From Mugil cephalus (taxonomy: Eukaryota; Chordata; Actinopteri; Mugiliformes; Mugilidae), in assembly GCF_022458985.1 (NCBI RefSeq), contig NC_061773.1:5090001-5154000 (forward strand): a DNA stretch of 64,000 bases, given 5' to 3'. The position numbers and the translations under genes were made by a program. The notes under the pieces are model-generated. The model was not told the DNA's origin. It worked only from the letters and a program-made list of their open reading frames with translations, and searched no databases. Position 1 is the stretch's first letter, and each line of letters opens with the position of its first letter. Shown here one piece after another: positions 36,501-48,442 of this stretch.

Positions 36501-39500
36501 TGTTGAAGTGTTCTTGCTGGGGTGTAAGTGATGAGCATATCTGTGATGTACTGAGGTGCTAGACCATGTAGTGCTTTATAAACCAGGAGCAGTATTTTGA
36601 AATTGATTCTTGTTCTGACAGGTAACCAGTGCAAAGATTTAAGAACAGGTGTGATGTGTTGATATTTTTTGGTACCAGTCAGAATACGTGCACCTGCATT
36701 TTGAATTAGTTGTAACCTCTGAATACTTGAATTCAGGAGTCCAGTGAATAAACCATTACAGTAATCTAATCTAATTGTTATAAATGCGTGGATTAATTTT
36801 TCCGAGTCTGATTTTGACAGAAAGCCCCTCAATTTGGAGATATTTTTGAGATGATAAAAAGATGATCTTGTAATGTGATTGATATGACTTCTGAAATTTA
36901 GATTGCTGTCGATAATTACGCCCAGATTCCTTGCTTCAGTTTTGCTGTCAAGAGAGAGAGAGTTGAGATGTGCTGCGATTTTCAGTCTCTGAGCCTGTGC
37001 ACCAAAGACGATTATTTCTGTTTTGTCTTTGTTTAGTTGTAAAAAGTTTTCTGACATCCATTGATTAAAATCTTTGATACACTGAGTGAGGGATATTATG
37101 GGTGATAGGTCATCTGGGTGTAGTGAAATGTAAAGTTGCGAATCATCTGCATAATTATGGTAACTAAGATTATGTTTGCGTATGACATGAGAGAGTGGAA
37201 GCATGTAGAGATTGAATAGCAGTGGTCCAAGAATTGACCCTTGAGGTACCCCACATGTAATGTTCATTTTGTTCGAATTGAATTCACCAGTGGAGACATA
37301 AAACTGCAGATCATAAAGGTAGGTTCTGAACCAATTTAGAACTGGGCCTGACAAGCCAACCCACCTTTCAAGCCTTTCCAATAAAATTTTGTGGTCAACG
37401 GTGTCAAACGCAGAGCTAAGATCAAGTAGAACAAGAATCGAGATTTTTTTGGAGTCTGTGTTTATACGTAGATCATTTAAAACTTTAACTTTAACTTAGT
37501 TTGGAGTAACTAGGTCACATGGCTTAGGAGTCATTGAAAAAAAAGACACCGTTCCTTATTTTGAATATCTGTCAAAATATCAAATATCAAACCAACTTCA
37601 ATTTGGTAGGACACCTTTTTTGGTTGTTCAAACCAATAAACAGGCGTTTTCTGTACATTGAGACGAGCGTGCACACAGGCGTCCACTGCGTTTGCATATG
37701 GCATGAGACTTATCACCCGTCACCCTTTCATTTTTGGTGTACACGTGCCTGTACACACGCGTATTTTTCAGTCTTTATGCGGACGTAGGCGACGCGGTTA
37801 AGGTGTTTTAATAAAGTTCGCCGGCACAAAAATGGCAACAATGTTTGTAACTGGGACGACTCCATCTTAGTATCTAAAGTCAAAGTGTATATGTGCACTC
37901 TGACTATGTGCAGCTGCAATAGGAAACCAACAGCTCACCCACGACCAGGGTTAAAATTAAATGCAGACCCTTTAGTGGGAAACCACCTCTACACTGATGT
38001 AGCAAGTCTCTCACATGTTTCCCCCGAACGCAAGAGCTGCTATGCTTGACTGTTTTCAAAAAAAGCATGAGAAGCGGCTTAGGTATCTGACATTATTAGA
38101 TTCTACATGTTTAATTTAGTCCGATGTACAGTGGTAGAAAAAAAGTTTTTGGACACCCATACATTTGTGAAATATTGTATTAAGAATCACTCTTAGATCA
38201 AAACAGACATTAAAAACTTAAAACTGACTGATTCTGTAAAATACTGTGTTTTGTGTCGATTTAAAACCAGTACATTTGGAAGTTCTTCAGAGACCAAAAT
38301 GGCTAAAACAAGAAACCTAACACAGGAAACACGCCTGAAGTTACAGATTCTCAGACAGGAAGAGTACAGCCAGAAAGTACAGATACAGTCCAGTTGGATC
38401 CACTCTGCAGAAATACAAACAAACCTACAGCTTAAGGTCCTACAAGGTTGTCAAGAAGCCCCTGATCAATGAGAGACAGATGTTAGCCCACCGCCATTGG
38501 GCCCAAATTCTGAAGAACTGGACAGTCAGAAACTGGAAGAAGATTCTGTGGTCAGATGAGTCGGGTTTCCAGCTTTATCTTCCTCCTGCTATTATCTCTG
38601 GCATCTAGAGTACCTAATGTCAAACATGGTGGAGGCAGTATCATGGTTTGGCGCACATTGAACTCTGCCAAATATTGTGTCATTCTCCAAACCCACATGC
38701 TCCCTTCTGCACATGCTGTGTTCCATCGAGGTCCAAACTAGATGTTTCAACAAGATAATGCCCCTTGCTACACATCCAGGGCAAGTAGAACTTGACTGCA
38801 GGAGGAGCACAGTATCCAGGTTTAGAGTGGCCAGGTCAGTCCCCATTGAAACTCTGTGGTGGATTATCAAAAGGTCTGTTTCAAAGTGCAAACCAACGTA
38901 TTTAGAAGAATTAAAAGTAACAACAACAGTGTGAAAGGTTTGTGAGGAACATGGCAGCCAAGATTAGAGCTCTACTGTGTGAAGAGGTACAAAATATTAA
39001 TTTGGTGACGTGATGGTTTATTTATTTTTTGTTCAGTTTTAAACACAATCTCTCTTATTCGTTGATACGAACAATGTTGAGAACTGACATACTGAAACTG
39101 TTAAGAATTTCATTTTCTCAGTTTTTCTTGTAAACAATAAACAAGATAAATATAATTTGTTTGCATCTGTCTAAAGCAGTCACATCTTTTGAAACAAAAA
39201 AGATTTTTTCAAATATTTCATCATAATATTTGAGATTGTGTAAAATTTTAAGGGTGTCCAAAAACTTTTGCCACCACTGAATAGGAACCGATGTTAACTG
39301 AAATTTAATTGCAATTTAATTCTTCTGCAGAAATTATTCTGTTTTATGGTGGATAAATGAAGTTTTCTAAATATATTTGTTTTCATTTTATTTTAGAGAA
39401 ATGTGCTTCCAAGGGGTAAGGCTTTTTATACTTTAAATACATGAGTGCTAGTCTGCAACTTCTAATACTGCTCAGTTTTGCATTGATTATTTCACTTCGA

Positions 39501-40461
39501 CAAAACCAACCACTGTCATCTTATGACTGCCTCAAATGAAAGAAAGTTTCTTAGTTTCTTTATTGTACTCTATCTCAGGGTGGTTTGGCTGTCATTTATA
39601 ACACTTTAGGAGGCTTGTGCAGCTTCTGTGTTCTCTCATTTTTCTCATTGTCTTCCTATGATACTGTCCATTATACATTTGTTTCCCAATATAATGGATG
39701 ACAAAATCCAAATCCATTCACTCTTGAGCAACACTTCAACAGCAGCGCTCTGACCGTGTAGCTGGCCATGATTGACTGGTAACTGTTGTCACTCATAGTG
39801 TGAACACGACATAAGATATCAGCTCATGCCGAGGATGTTTGTGGAGAATAATGTGGCCATGAACTGTGCTTCTAAAAGACATAAACAATTATATATAATA
39901 AACTATTATTCTTTTTTTTCCCTTCAGAGCAAAAGTTAGCATCACAGGTAAATCAAGACATGTTACTCATCTGCATTCACTCCAATCATTCTAATCATGC
40001 CAATACATTATGTTATTTATGCACAGTGTATTTTATTTATATGTGATTATTAAAGAGGTTGTTTATCTTTTAGATGACTGTAAATCTTTGGTAAGTCTCA
40101 CAACAAATTGTGATGATGGTGGCAGATACATTCATATTCATATTCATTCATTCATATTCATTCATATTCATACAATAACTATTCTGTCTGTAGATAAGAC
40201 TGTCCTCACTCTCCTTTCCATTGAACATCTTATTAAATCACTTGCAGGTCGATTGTGATGAAAGCTACAGTACTGTCAACTATGAGTGCAAAAATGGTGA
40301 GTTACTTCATTCTCTGGATGTAACAGTCACGGAGATTATTCATTTGGTGGTGAAACATCTACTGAAATTGAAAGTGGCTTATAGTTAAACGGAAACACAT
40401 AATGTCATTACAGCTCCAAATCAATGAAATTTTATTTCTGTGTTTCTTTTCTGTAGAGTGA
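30568..40461 (+). CDS. Receptor gene C: two Ig-like domains, stalk donor mutated (soluble form predicted)
   Basis: Exons: 30568-30601 (signal [11 protein letters not shown]), 30842-30862, 30962-31252 (Ig1), 31408-31689 (Ig2), 31768-31851 (stalk 1), 32287-32364 (stalk 2), 34097-34195 ([22 protein letters not shown]), 39407-39425 (19 nt), 39928-39947 (20 nt), 40074-40090 (17 nt), 40248-40296 ([10 protein letters not shown]) and 40457-40461. Each Ig exon has four cysteines (LRCE, SQC, FPC, VSC or TCC) and no core Trp. The donor after stalk 2 is CAG|AT instead of CAG|GT. Read-through reaches TAA at 32388, giving about 271 residues with no TM. Skipping stalk 2 (78 nt, phase 1-1) would restore a membrane form. 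Unlike B, the TM exon is in frame, and TGC replaces the TGA that ends B. Confidence 0.7.
31895..32175. repeat. GTGAGGACATT repeat, gene C copy
   Basis: Same repeat as 7204-7507 in the equivalent intron, with (GT)n at 31903-31923 and the CAATGAGTGTCCTCACAAAG terminus. Confidence 0.6.
32565..33931 (+). mobile_element. Tc1-like transposon in gene C intron (paralogue of 7873-9184)
   Basis: Same inverted ends and flanking TA (32563-32564, 33932-33933), at the same site between stalk 2 and TM exons. It therefore inserted before B and C separated. Confidence 0.93.
32902..33800 (+). pseudogene. Tc1 transposase, broken (copy in gene C)
   Basis: N-terminal HTH region, RPRPG linker and first catalytic Asp ([11 protein letters not shown]) are open to 33480. 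An internal deletion after HHVWRTK then removes the central part. Downstream pieces keep the second Asp region (about 33580) and [15 protein letters not shown] with the catalytic Glu (33660-33710), through to a C-terminal end near 33800 ([14 protein letters not shown]). The two paralogous copies have different lesions, so neither looks functional. Confidence 0.85.
34670..35240 (+). pseudogene. hAT (ZBED-like) transposase fragment
   Basis: The 34682-35155 open frame contains [20 protein letters not shown], then [20 protein letters not shown] and [11 protein letters not shown]. This matches the segment of hAT/ZBED-type transposases before the dimerisation domain. The end is low-complexity Glu/Pro-rich. 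It lies at the site that in gene B holds the C-terminal part of a hAT (10490-10670), consistent with one ancestral hAT split by later events. Confidence 0.6.
35652..36237. mobile_element. Non-autonomous hAT nested in LINE (586 bp)
   Basis: Ends CAATGTTCCCTCTAA and TTAGAGGGAACATTG are inverted repeats. A perfect 8-bp duplication GGTGCAAG flanks it (35644-35651, 36238-36245). Confidence 0.93.
36380..37381 (-). pseudogene. LINE reverse transcriptase, C-terminal part
   Basis: A 333-residue open frame. It has the palm motif [17 protein letters not shown], the catalytic [11 protein letters not shown] (YADD), KTEIIVFG and the thumb-like [15 protein letters not shown], plus [20 protein letters not shown] and LHGLAPQYI, typical of L2/Jockey-like fish LINEs. 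The N-terminal endonuclease and RT fingers are absent (5' truncation). A frameshift near the C-terminus displaces the last residues; the expected frame resumes on the way to about 36340. Confidence 0.82.
38129..39279 (+). mobile_element. Second Tc1-like element, gene C copy
   Basis: Ends CAGTGGTAGAAAAAAAGTTT and AACTTTTGCCACCACTG match the copy at 11215-12185. The transposase keeps [20 protein letters not shown], then WSDESGF with the first Asp (about 38555), a Met-Val-Trp strand (38640) and [12 protein letters not shown] with the second Asp (about 38745), separated by shifts and stops. Shared site with gene B, so older than the duplication. Confidence 0.87.
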
Positions 40462-41152
40462 CAGCAGCGGTACCTCAGACCCTCGGCCCATTGGACCAGC
40501 TCCAGATTTATTCACCACTCTGCAAATCATTATTTTTCTTACATGCTTGATTATATAAAAGTTGGTGTTTGCATTAGTATCCCGTAGGGAAGTTCTTATA
40601 ACAGTGTAACAGCTTTATTTAACTGCAGTCTCAGTCAATGGCTCCTTTGCATAGACAATATTTTTACAACACAGTTTAAATAATTCTGATCAGAAATTTC
40701 AACTCAAGTGTTTACATGGATGCTAAATAAAATAATTTGATGAAATACAATATACATTTTTTAATTTACCTGGAATCGATCAGAGAATATGTGACATGTC
40801 CTAAGTGGTCCTGGTTGCTATGTCCAATGTCCAATCTACCATAGATATGTATTTTTTGGTTAATGATCAAACATCTGACACCATCCGACTGATAAGATAA
40901 TAAAAATGCTAAACATAAACCTGCTTAATGTCACTGTTTTTGTGTCAACACTGTGGGAATTTAAACCAGCCCTGGAGTAACACACGTATTAAATAGGCTA
41001 GGTCTGAATATAGCTCTCACAAATTAAATACAATGAACATGGACACGGTAAGTTGCAAAATAAATTTGAGTTTAGTAAATAATTTGCTACAGTAGAAAAT
41101 TAACAACAGTTATATATACAATTGATATGAAAAATAACAAAACTAAATGGCG
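40462..41152 (+). other. 3' flank of gene C
   Basis: Paralogous to 13167-13918, then extending to the TGAAAAATAACAAAACTAAA junction. It contains the uninterrupted version of the site invaded by the Penelope-like element in the B block. Confidence 0.55.
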
Positions 41153-42275
41153 CCTTTAAAAGAAAGAGTTTATTGAATACTGGTACTGTGTGTGGTGTTC
41201 AGTTCAGTGGTCAGAGTTAACAAATAAAATTCTACTCGAGTGCAGTCTGATAATCGTGTGTTCCAAGTGGCATCAGCACAGTGTAACTGATACAGTCCTA
41301 CCACAGCAGATATGTCATCTACAACTCAGTAGTATTTGTAGATCTGGTGGCTCACCATCGATTGGATTTCCAAGGTTCTCCGAGATCTTATTCTACTCAT
41401 TATAAAAAGACTTGAGCTGTGTCCACAAAACAGGTTCATGAGTTTTGGTTCTATGTTAAGTCATGACTTAACATAGAACATTCAATAGCACAGTCAACAG
41501 CACATTCAATATACAAAGTAAACAAGTAAATCACATGATCACTCATCTCACGATCCGATACAATTTCTGATACAGGGTTAAAGATACAATTTTCTCATGA
41601 TTTTTATTTTATTTTATTTTTTTACAGAATGAGATTATAGACAAATTGTAACAAAAAAAACAAAACAAAACATTCCTTTAATTATTTCTCAGACAAATTA
41701 ATTATTTCGTTAACAACTTAAAGAGAATTCCTTTTTATTTCTCTGGGGTAGTATAAACTGTGATATAATGCATATGACCTCTTAAAAGTGCAACTGAAAT
41801 TATATTTTATCTTGCAAAATTTGGATGGCGCTTTAGTCTTGTCTGTGATATTCTCACCCTTTTCACTTTTTGAACAGGGTCTTATTGCATAAGTATGATG
41901 CACCATGCTCCCTCCAGTGGCTTCACCGCATGAAAGACGGCTCCCCAACCTAAGATGGGCGGTGGAGGTATGTGGAGGTATGTGGAGGGGACATGGTGCA
42001 TCAGCTGCAAGGGAGAGGTGTGGAGAGGACTCAGGAGAGCAGGGACCAGGGGAGGTGATTGGCACACCTGCATCTAGTTGTCTAATCACCCTCCCTTTTT
42101 TAACACAGTAGCGTGCTGGACCTCAGGGCGGTCGGATGAGAGACAAAAAAGCTGATACCGGTACGAGTAGCCTGCAATCGGCTGAGTGTTGGGGGGTTTC
42201 TTGTGACATGAATATAGAGCCCATAAGCTGTGAGCTAGAGAACCCACGGTGGCAGCAAACCTGCTACAATGCCCT
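41153..42275. other. Non-coding insert in the C-block flank
   Basis: Not present in the B block, where flank joins straight to block P. It includes a perfect 30-bp palindrome at 41449-41478 (arms TTCTATGTTAAG around TCATGA) and, from about 41880, GC-richer DNA that may be the non-coding end of the gypsy fragment that follows. No real ORF. Confidence 0.45.
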
Positions 42276-43250
42276 TCACTGCTGCAGATGTTGTTTAGCT
42301 CTTAACCACTGGAAGGCACAGTGGTCGGTTCGTACAGTGAAGGGCAGGCCGCACAAGTAGTATTTGAAGTGGGTTGTTTTTCTCACAATAGCAAGAAGAT
42401 CTCTGCGTGTCACACAATAGCTCCTTTCAGCTTTGTTGAAAATTTCGCTGAAGTATACGACCACTTCCTCCTCCTCCACCACCACCTGGGTCAAGATTGG
42501 CCCCATACCAACATCCTGGACGAACAGCAGGTTGGGGTCTGGGGGAATGAGGATGGGAGACTCTGTCCAGGCTTTCTACAAAGATCTGAAGGCCTGCTCG
42601 CACTCAGCTGTCCAGGAAAAATTACTGTCTTTCTGCTGCAGGTGGAACAGGGGCTCAGCTATGCAAGAGAAACCACACACAAACTGCCTGTAGAAGGACA
42701 CCAGTCCAGTGAAGCTATTCAGCTCTCACAGGTTGGTGGGAACTGGCCAATCCCTCACTGCCTGCACTTTCTCTCTCATTTTCCCTCAACTTTCCCTCTA
42801 CTCCAACTCTTTGCCCCAGAAACTCCAGCTCTTTTCTCATGAAGCAGCACTTTTTGGGCTGAAGCTTCAGACCAACCACTGATATCCTCTGTAGAACCCT
42901 CCAGAGGGCACAAAGGGCTGCATGGAGGGAGCTTCCATGGGCCAGACAGACCAGACATTTTTGTCAGGGAATGTCACTCAGCACCTTTTCCATTATCTGT
43001 TCAAACGTGACTGGGATGTTGCAGAGGACTCGAAACTACCACAACCCTCTGCTGGTACAGAAGACAGTCTTTGGCTTCAGGGCTGATTGGCACCTGTGAG
43101 GAGAGCCAGGACAAACCAGACACCAAGTTCAGAGACTCAGTGGGTACGTGTCTCTCTTGGTCATGCTGTTTAGTGGTCTGTAGTTGACATAGAACCTTAG
43201 AACTGGGCGATTAGCAAGCCAGACATGCTACTGCATGCTACTTAGAACTG
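42276..43250 (-). mobile_element. Ty3/gypsy-type pol fragment, decayed
   Basis: The minus-strand open frame 42506-42276 reads FSEIFNKAERSYCVTRRDLL, AIVRKTTHFKYYLCG and then TVRTDHCAFQWL. This is the RT-to-RNase H junction of Ty3/gypsy Pol, with the RNase H Glu-Leu/Asp-Leu and TDH motif. Upstream (to about 43250) three-frame scraps, such as a TDH-TA-PRE-like stretch near 43170, continue the RT with many stops. A run of Glu-Val codons near 42470 is unusual. No LTRs recognised. Confidence 0.65.
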
Positions 43251-43634
43251 CAACAGGCCTCCTTTTAACAACTCAGTGGTTGCTATCGCTACTAGCCTTT
43301 GAGCTAATCATTTGACTTTTTCTACTAATGCAGATGGGGTCATGAAATATGATGAGGCAGCTACGTTGGACTTCATCTGGATGTGTGCTTCAAAGCATCT
43401 GAACCATCCACCACAAAGAGGTGGAGGATACACACCAGTCAGGACTCTTACTCCATTGTGAAGTTTCTTGCCACATTTTTTCCAGTAATGTTTGTTGGAT
43501 TTTACACCAACACTTTCAACACTTTTTTAACATGTTAATTTGTTCAAGAATAATGATAAAGATAAATAAAGGCAAAATAGGTGGGTGGTGATTTATTTAT
43601 AAATCCTCTAAGTTCATGTGCTTCCAGACGGTCA

Positions 43635-43693
43635 TGTTATGTCCACAACCCTAAACCTTAGGTTTAGGAAGGTTTAGGGTTGTGGACATAACA
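43635..43693. repeat. 23-bp perfect inverted repeat at the start of block P copy 2
   Basis: Arms TGTTATGTCCACAACCCTAA(ACC) at 43635-43657 and its complement at 43671-43693; the right arm runs into the first bases of block P. Confidence 0.85.
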
Positions 43694-44320
43694 CAACAAT
43701 AAGATGTGGCACTAATTGCACTTTGTCTTAAAAGATGTCCAGTCTATTAAATGTAAACACTTTCGTAATGTTATTTGCACTAAAGCAAAGATCAGTTAAT
43801 TTTCCTGTAGTTTCATTTGGCGATTAAATGAAGCTATATAGTATAGAAGCAGCATTGAACCGATGTCCGAAATGACTTTAAATTTGACGTAGAAAAGACG
43901 TGTACAGCGACCACATTTGGATTAGAATTAGTCTTTATACAGAGGTCCTGTGGACGTCGAAACTTGCCGTTCAGTAGACGTCGGAAAAAAGACGTCACGA
44001 TCTGCACCTTTGGGTTACATGAGACGTCTAAAAACAACTTAGAAAAGATGTCATTTGGATTGCTCTTTGCGCAGTGGGAAAACCCACTGATAAGAGATGC
44101 TTTTCCAGCCTTTCAAATAAAAAAAAGTGTAGCTGTGTGACTGCCTGGTTGTTTACTATGTTTTATTGAACTGAAATGAAATCAAGAAATTAAGTGGAAA
44201 ACAAATAAAAAGTAAAATGAGAAACACTATTGTAAACTCTGTACATTTTAACATGTGAATGAAATATCAACTTAATTACTAATACAAATAAAAATAGGCC
44301 TTGTTTAAGTGTTCCTAATG
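43682..44320. repeat. Duplicated downstream block 'P', copy 2 (part)
   Basis: Matches 14947-15050 and 21062-21545. Continues at 44981-45057 and about 49100-49235 after two insertions. It preserves the empty site for the large repeat of copy 1 at 43815-43830. Confidence 0.55.
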
Positions 44321-44967
44321 CCGAAAATCCACCGGGTCCGTCCGCGTCGCGTCGTGTACGTGTCTGTTCTATTTTTGACACTCGTTCCAAGCCACACACG
44401 TCAAGCTGGACAGAGAGCGCATCGTTCGGACAGGAAGTCAGACAGAAATTGCAGAGCGAATCCGGTCGTTTTTCAAAATAAAACACCATGAGCAGACTCT
44501 GGGTCGTATTTCCTGTCGCTAGATCAACATTACGCTATCATTCCGTAGCAGTTCTATTTTTGATGGAGCCGTTGCTAAACTGCATGAAGCTCAACAGAGC
44601 AGATTGCACCAGGACAGGAAACCCGATGCAGAATCAACGTAAAACACTTCCGCCCCCTTTCAAAATAAAACACAATATGCCGTTCACGTAGCCTCATAAT
44701 GGCCGAATTGAAGTGGAGCAGAATAAAATCATTTATGATACATCACATTTTTTTATAAGGACAATACAAGAAAGGACAAAGCCTGGAATGTAATCCCACG
44801 GTCTTGCTTACGTCTAGGATTACTGGGTGATCTCGTAATATCATGATTATATGGGCGGCTCGCAAGTCAACGCTACGCTGCTGTTCCGCACCCGGTGGGT
44901 GTTGACACGGAGTGGAGGACGGACCAAATACGCGATGCTCACGCGACGCGGACGGACCCGGGGGATT
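44321..44967. mobile_element. Non-autonomous DNA transposon with GC-rich TIRs (about 647 bp)
   Basis: The left end CCGAAAATCCACCGGGTCCG, running on through TCCGCGTCGCG, is inverted at the right end (CGCGACGCGGACGGACCCGG...GATTTGG). The paralogous sequence at 21555 reads straight through (GTTCCTAAGTCTCTT), giving an approximate empty site. The interior has more inverted symmetry but no transposase. TIR style suggests Harbinger/hAT-like, unproven. Confidence 0.75.
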
Positions 44968-45075
44968 TGGGGGTCACTCTCTTAAAATAAAGGAGACTAC
45001 GTGTGTGCATTTGTTTTCGTGTGGATTGACTCAACATTAACCGTTAGCGCAGAGAAACAGCGCAGAGAAACAGAA

Positions 45076-45557
45076 TGTTGGGTTTTAAAGGGGTTAATAA
45101 GGCCTTCAGCTTATGTATAACCTTGGGAAGAATCAAGAAGAATGTTACTTACGCTATCTCATCATATAAGGAGTTGTCTTACGCTTTACTACAGCTTGCT
45201 CACAGATTAGGACACATCACACCCTAATATCTCACATGCTGGAAACCAGATAAAGCTAATTGGTTACACAAAGAAACTCACTTACACATGAGAGGCAGTA
45301 CTCCTCCCCATTGTCTTCAGGCGGGGTCTAGGTAGAATTAGGTCACTGTACATCCCTGAAGTGGGGCTTTTGGTTCTTTTTACCCCTAAGGTGGACTGAC
45401 CGAAGCCTCAGCGCTGAAATCAATATCTATTCTCTGTGTACCAAATAAACATCCTAAACGTGAGAAATTGTCGTGTGATTTGTGCGTAGGTGAGCTACCC
45501 TTTCCAGACGGTATAAAGATCCTGGGCTGAAAAAGAGGAAAATATTCTCCTTCGACA
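45076..45557 (+). repeat. ERV 5' LTR (about 482 bp)
   Basis: Begins TGTTGGG and ends CA at 45556-45557, three bases before the primer-binding site. Contains AATAAA at about 45446 and a TATAAA at about 45513. The start is preceded by a duplicated GCAGAGAAACAG (45047-45073) that is part of, or close to, the target region. No second LTR is available for comparison. Confidence 0.7.
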
Positions 45558-45560
45558 AAT

Positions 45561-45578
45561 TGGGGGCTCGTCCAGGAT
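45561..45578 (+). other. Retroviral primer-binding site, tRNA-Pro type
   Basis: TGGGGGCTCGTCCAGGAT follows the LTR. It differs at one position from the proline-tRNA primer site used by many gammaretrovirus-like elements. Confidence 0.85.
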
Positions 45579-46345
45579 ACCAGGAAAGGAATGTAGTCAC
45601 ACTGGAGGAGCATCTCTTACAGTCAGCGGCTGCAACTAAGTAAAAGGTGAGCAGAAAACCTATTAAACAAATTTCTGCATGTCTTATGAGACATTTCGTG
45701 GCTGTGAGAGTATGATTTAACAGTAGTACTGTTTGTAAGAATAAAACACAGAGAATACGTACGGATCAGTTGTATAAAAGACGGGAGAAGGCTTCAGAAG
45801 GAGCCCTCATCCAGATAGTCAGGCCGAATATTGCCTGATTGTCTGGATGTAAAAGCTGACCTCTGAGTTTAAGGGAAAAGAAGAGAAATGAAAAAGAGAA
45901 TAGTGAAGAGTTTAAAGGCCGGAAGGGGTCTGATCAGCCCCCAAAACCCCGCAGTCTAGGAGTTTAGGGTTTAAAAGGGTTACTTAGGCATGTGGATCCC
46001 CTGGGTGTTCAAAGAAAAAGCTTCAAGAAGATAGCTTCATTCATACCCGAAGGGAAATTAGGTAATGGAGTAGGAGTAGGAGAAGTACAGGAGAAGAATT
46101 TAGAGGTCTCTCAATCAGACAATTCAGGGCCGATACTGCCCGATTGTCTGAGTGTAAAAGACACCCTCTGAAGTAATAAACATGAAAACATAAGTCCACT
46201 GTCTGTTGAAGTAGGCTGTTCAAGGGTCTAAATAAGTTCTGGTGTTGTGACCGGGTCCTGACGTGAACGGACACTTGGGCTGAGAACTGGGGACATAGCG
46301 TGCCATACGTCTCAGCTGGCCAGATAGTGTGAATGAGAACACAGT

Positions 46346-48442
46346 ATGTGTGATTCAGACACAGCTGAACCAGGGACATTAGGAGCCCATATAAAGGAAA
46401 GGAGGGACAGAATAAAACGATCCTTCCCGGAGAAGAGAGCAAAAAGAGAGCTTAAAGATTTAGAAAAATGGTGCAGAGACGTAACAACAGATGGTCTGTT
46501 CGGTGGCTTAGGGGGACCCCCCACCGACAACCACTCTATACGGGAACTCTCTAAAATATAAAAAACAAACAAAAACAATTGATTCAGTAAAGATTGAAGA
46601 TCATTTAAAATTTACAAGCAAGCGTTTTAGTAGTTGCTTTTATAGCCACAATAACATTCCAGTGCAAGCAGTCCAGAATGGAGCAGGAAGATAAGGACAG
46701 ACTAACAAGGACAACTGCTGCGACAACTGGTGAGATACCACTTCCATACACACCACGGGAAACACAGGCTAATGCACCAACATAAAAAAATAATAAAATA
46801 AAATAATTGAATCTGTTTGTGGGCACTAAGACTATGATGGAGAGAGCAGGACAGGAGAACTCTAATGAACAGTATAGCCCAAATAATTTGTTTGTACAGA
46901 TGCCATGCTTACATGTGAATTAAAAACCCAAGCCGGGGGAGGCTGTTGAGCAAGCATATAAAGAAGAGGTAAGAGAGAGGCAGTTAAAAGACATGAAAAG
47001 TACGTTGAATGAATTAAATGATGAAATGGCCAAATTAACCGTTAGAGCCAGTGAAGTGGAGTCAAGGTCAGAGTATGGAGACACAGGAGGGAGTGAAGAA
47101 GGGAGTGAGGGAGATAGAGAATGGGGGTTAAGAAAGTGGATGACAGGGACGTAATAAGATACCTGGAAGAACAAACAACAAAACCACATGATACTGAACA
47201 ACTAACAAAGGTCCTGAAACAGTTGGGAGAGAACATCGCAAAACAGATTGAGGCATTGGAAAGATTAGAAAACGGACCGCAAAACAGTGAAGAGAACACC
47301 ATGTCCCAAACATACCATTACAGAAAGAAACAATTACGGAGCGAGGGCAGACTCAGACCGCTCTGATTCCGAATCAGACAGTGAAGTAGGACAGAGGCGG
47401 GCATCACCAACATACATGCCGTATCCATGTGACTTGACCCAAGATCAGTCAGTTCCCCCTGATAGAAACTAGGACCAGTATGGGACAAATAAAGGAGAGA
47501 CAGTACAATCCACTATCCTATGCAGACCAAGCACTGCTAAAAACTACACTGCCAGACCCCAAAGAGGGAGGAAATAACTGGATCAGAGAATTTTTAAAAA
47601 CCTTTAGTGGGCAGGTGCTGGCCCTGGGAGATGTAAGACCGTGTTTGGCCGCACACTTAGAACCCCATGAACTAGTCTGGTTGGAAACAGCCGCTGGGAC
47701 CGTACAGGTCGCTGCAGCGGAACCTGTTGAATGCCTGGCCCCTAGGCTCTGGGTGGCTTTGAGAACTCAATACCCAGTAAAAACTGATTCTAATCAAATG
47801 AATGATACCTACAGAAAGCCCGGGGAAGCAGGGAAGGAGTACATAAACCGTTTGTTAAAACTATGGGAGGGTCACACGGGGTCCAGCCCATTAACTGACT
47901 GACTACAAAGACTGTTTAAGCAAGCTGTGATAAAAGGACAAACAAGTGCAATTAGAGAAGAAATGGAGGAATTGGTAGCCGGAGATAGCATGCCCCTGAA
48001 AATGTGGATTGCCACTTTGGTTCACCACTTAGATCCGGAAGATGAGAGTAAAAAGAGACATGACAGGGAGTTTGAAAAACTTAATATGCAGCTGCTGCGA
48101 GAACAGTTGAAGGAGCTGAAAGACAAGGTCACTGATAAAAAGAAAGAAACCAAAGAGATTAAAGCCCAAATGCCTGCTGTGTCTACAGCTCTGCTTAGTG
48201 ACCAAATTCAAATACCTCTGCCAGCAGATGAAGGGCCGGTACCCATATATCAAATGTACAACAATATCCCTCAGGTGGCCAATACAGGGGAAGCTAAGAA
48301 CTTAGGACCTATGATATCACAAGCTATTGATGCAAATGATTGGCAGGCAGTGACAGGGACCACGTTAATGGAATATAGTCCCTCTTGTAAATGTTACAAG
48401 CTAAAGTATAATGGAACATTTCAGTGTGAGTGCCAGTTCTGA
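46346..48442 (+). pseudogene. ERV gag-like region, interrupted
   Basis: Frames 46346-46561 (charged, basic N-terminal-like piece), 47121-47472, 47480-47902 and 47927-48442. The last two are one reading frame split by an in-frame TGA at 47900. The 47.5-48.1 kb part has the look of a retroviral capsid (RLFKQAVIKGQ-type helix, WIATLVHHLDPE) followed by a long charged coiled-coil-like stretch (about 48070-48170). No Cys-His zinc knuckle is visible. Earlier pieces are in other frames, so several lesions are present. Confidence 0.65.

Larger units (their letters stand above)
35510..37480 (-). mobile_element. LINE retrotransposon, 5'-truncated, with nested hAT
   Basis: Runs right to left. The 3' end (left) has the AATTCAAATTTATTTATAAA type of tail common to fish LINEs. 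The coding part is at 36340-37420. It split the hAT remnant in the gene C intron; gene B has no LINE here. Confidence 0.8.
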
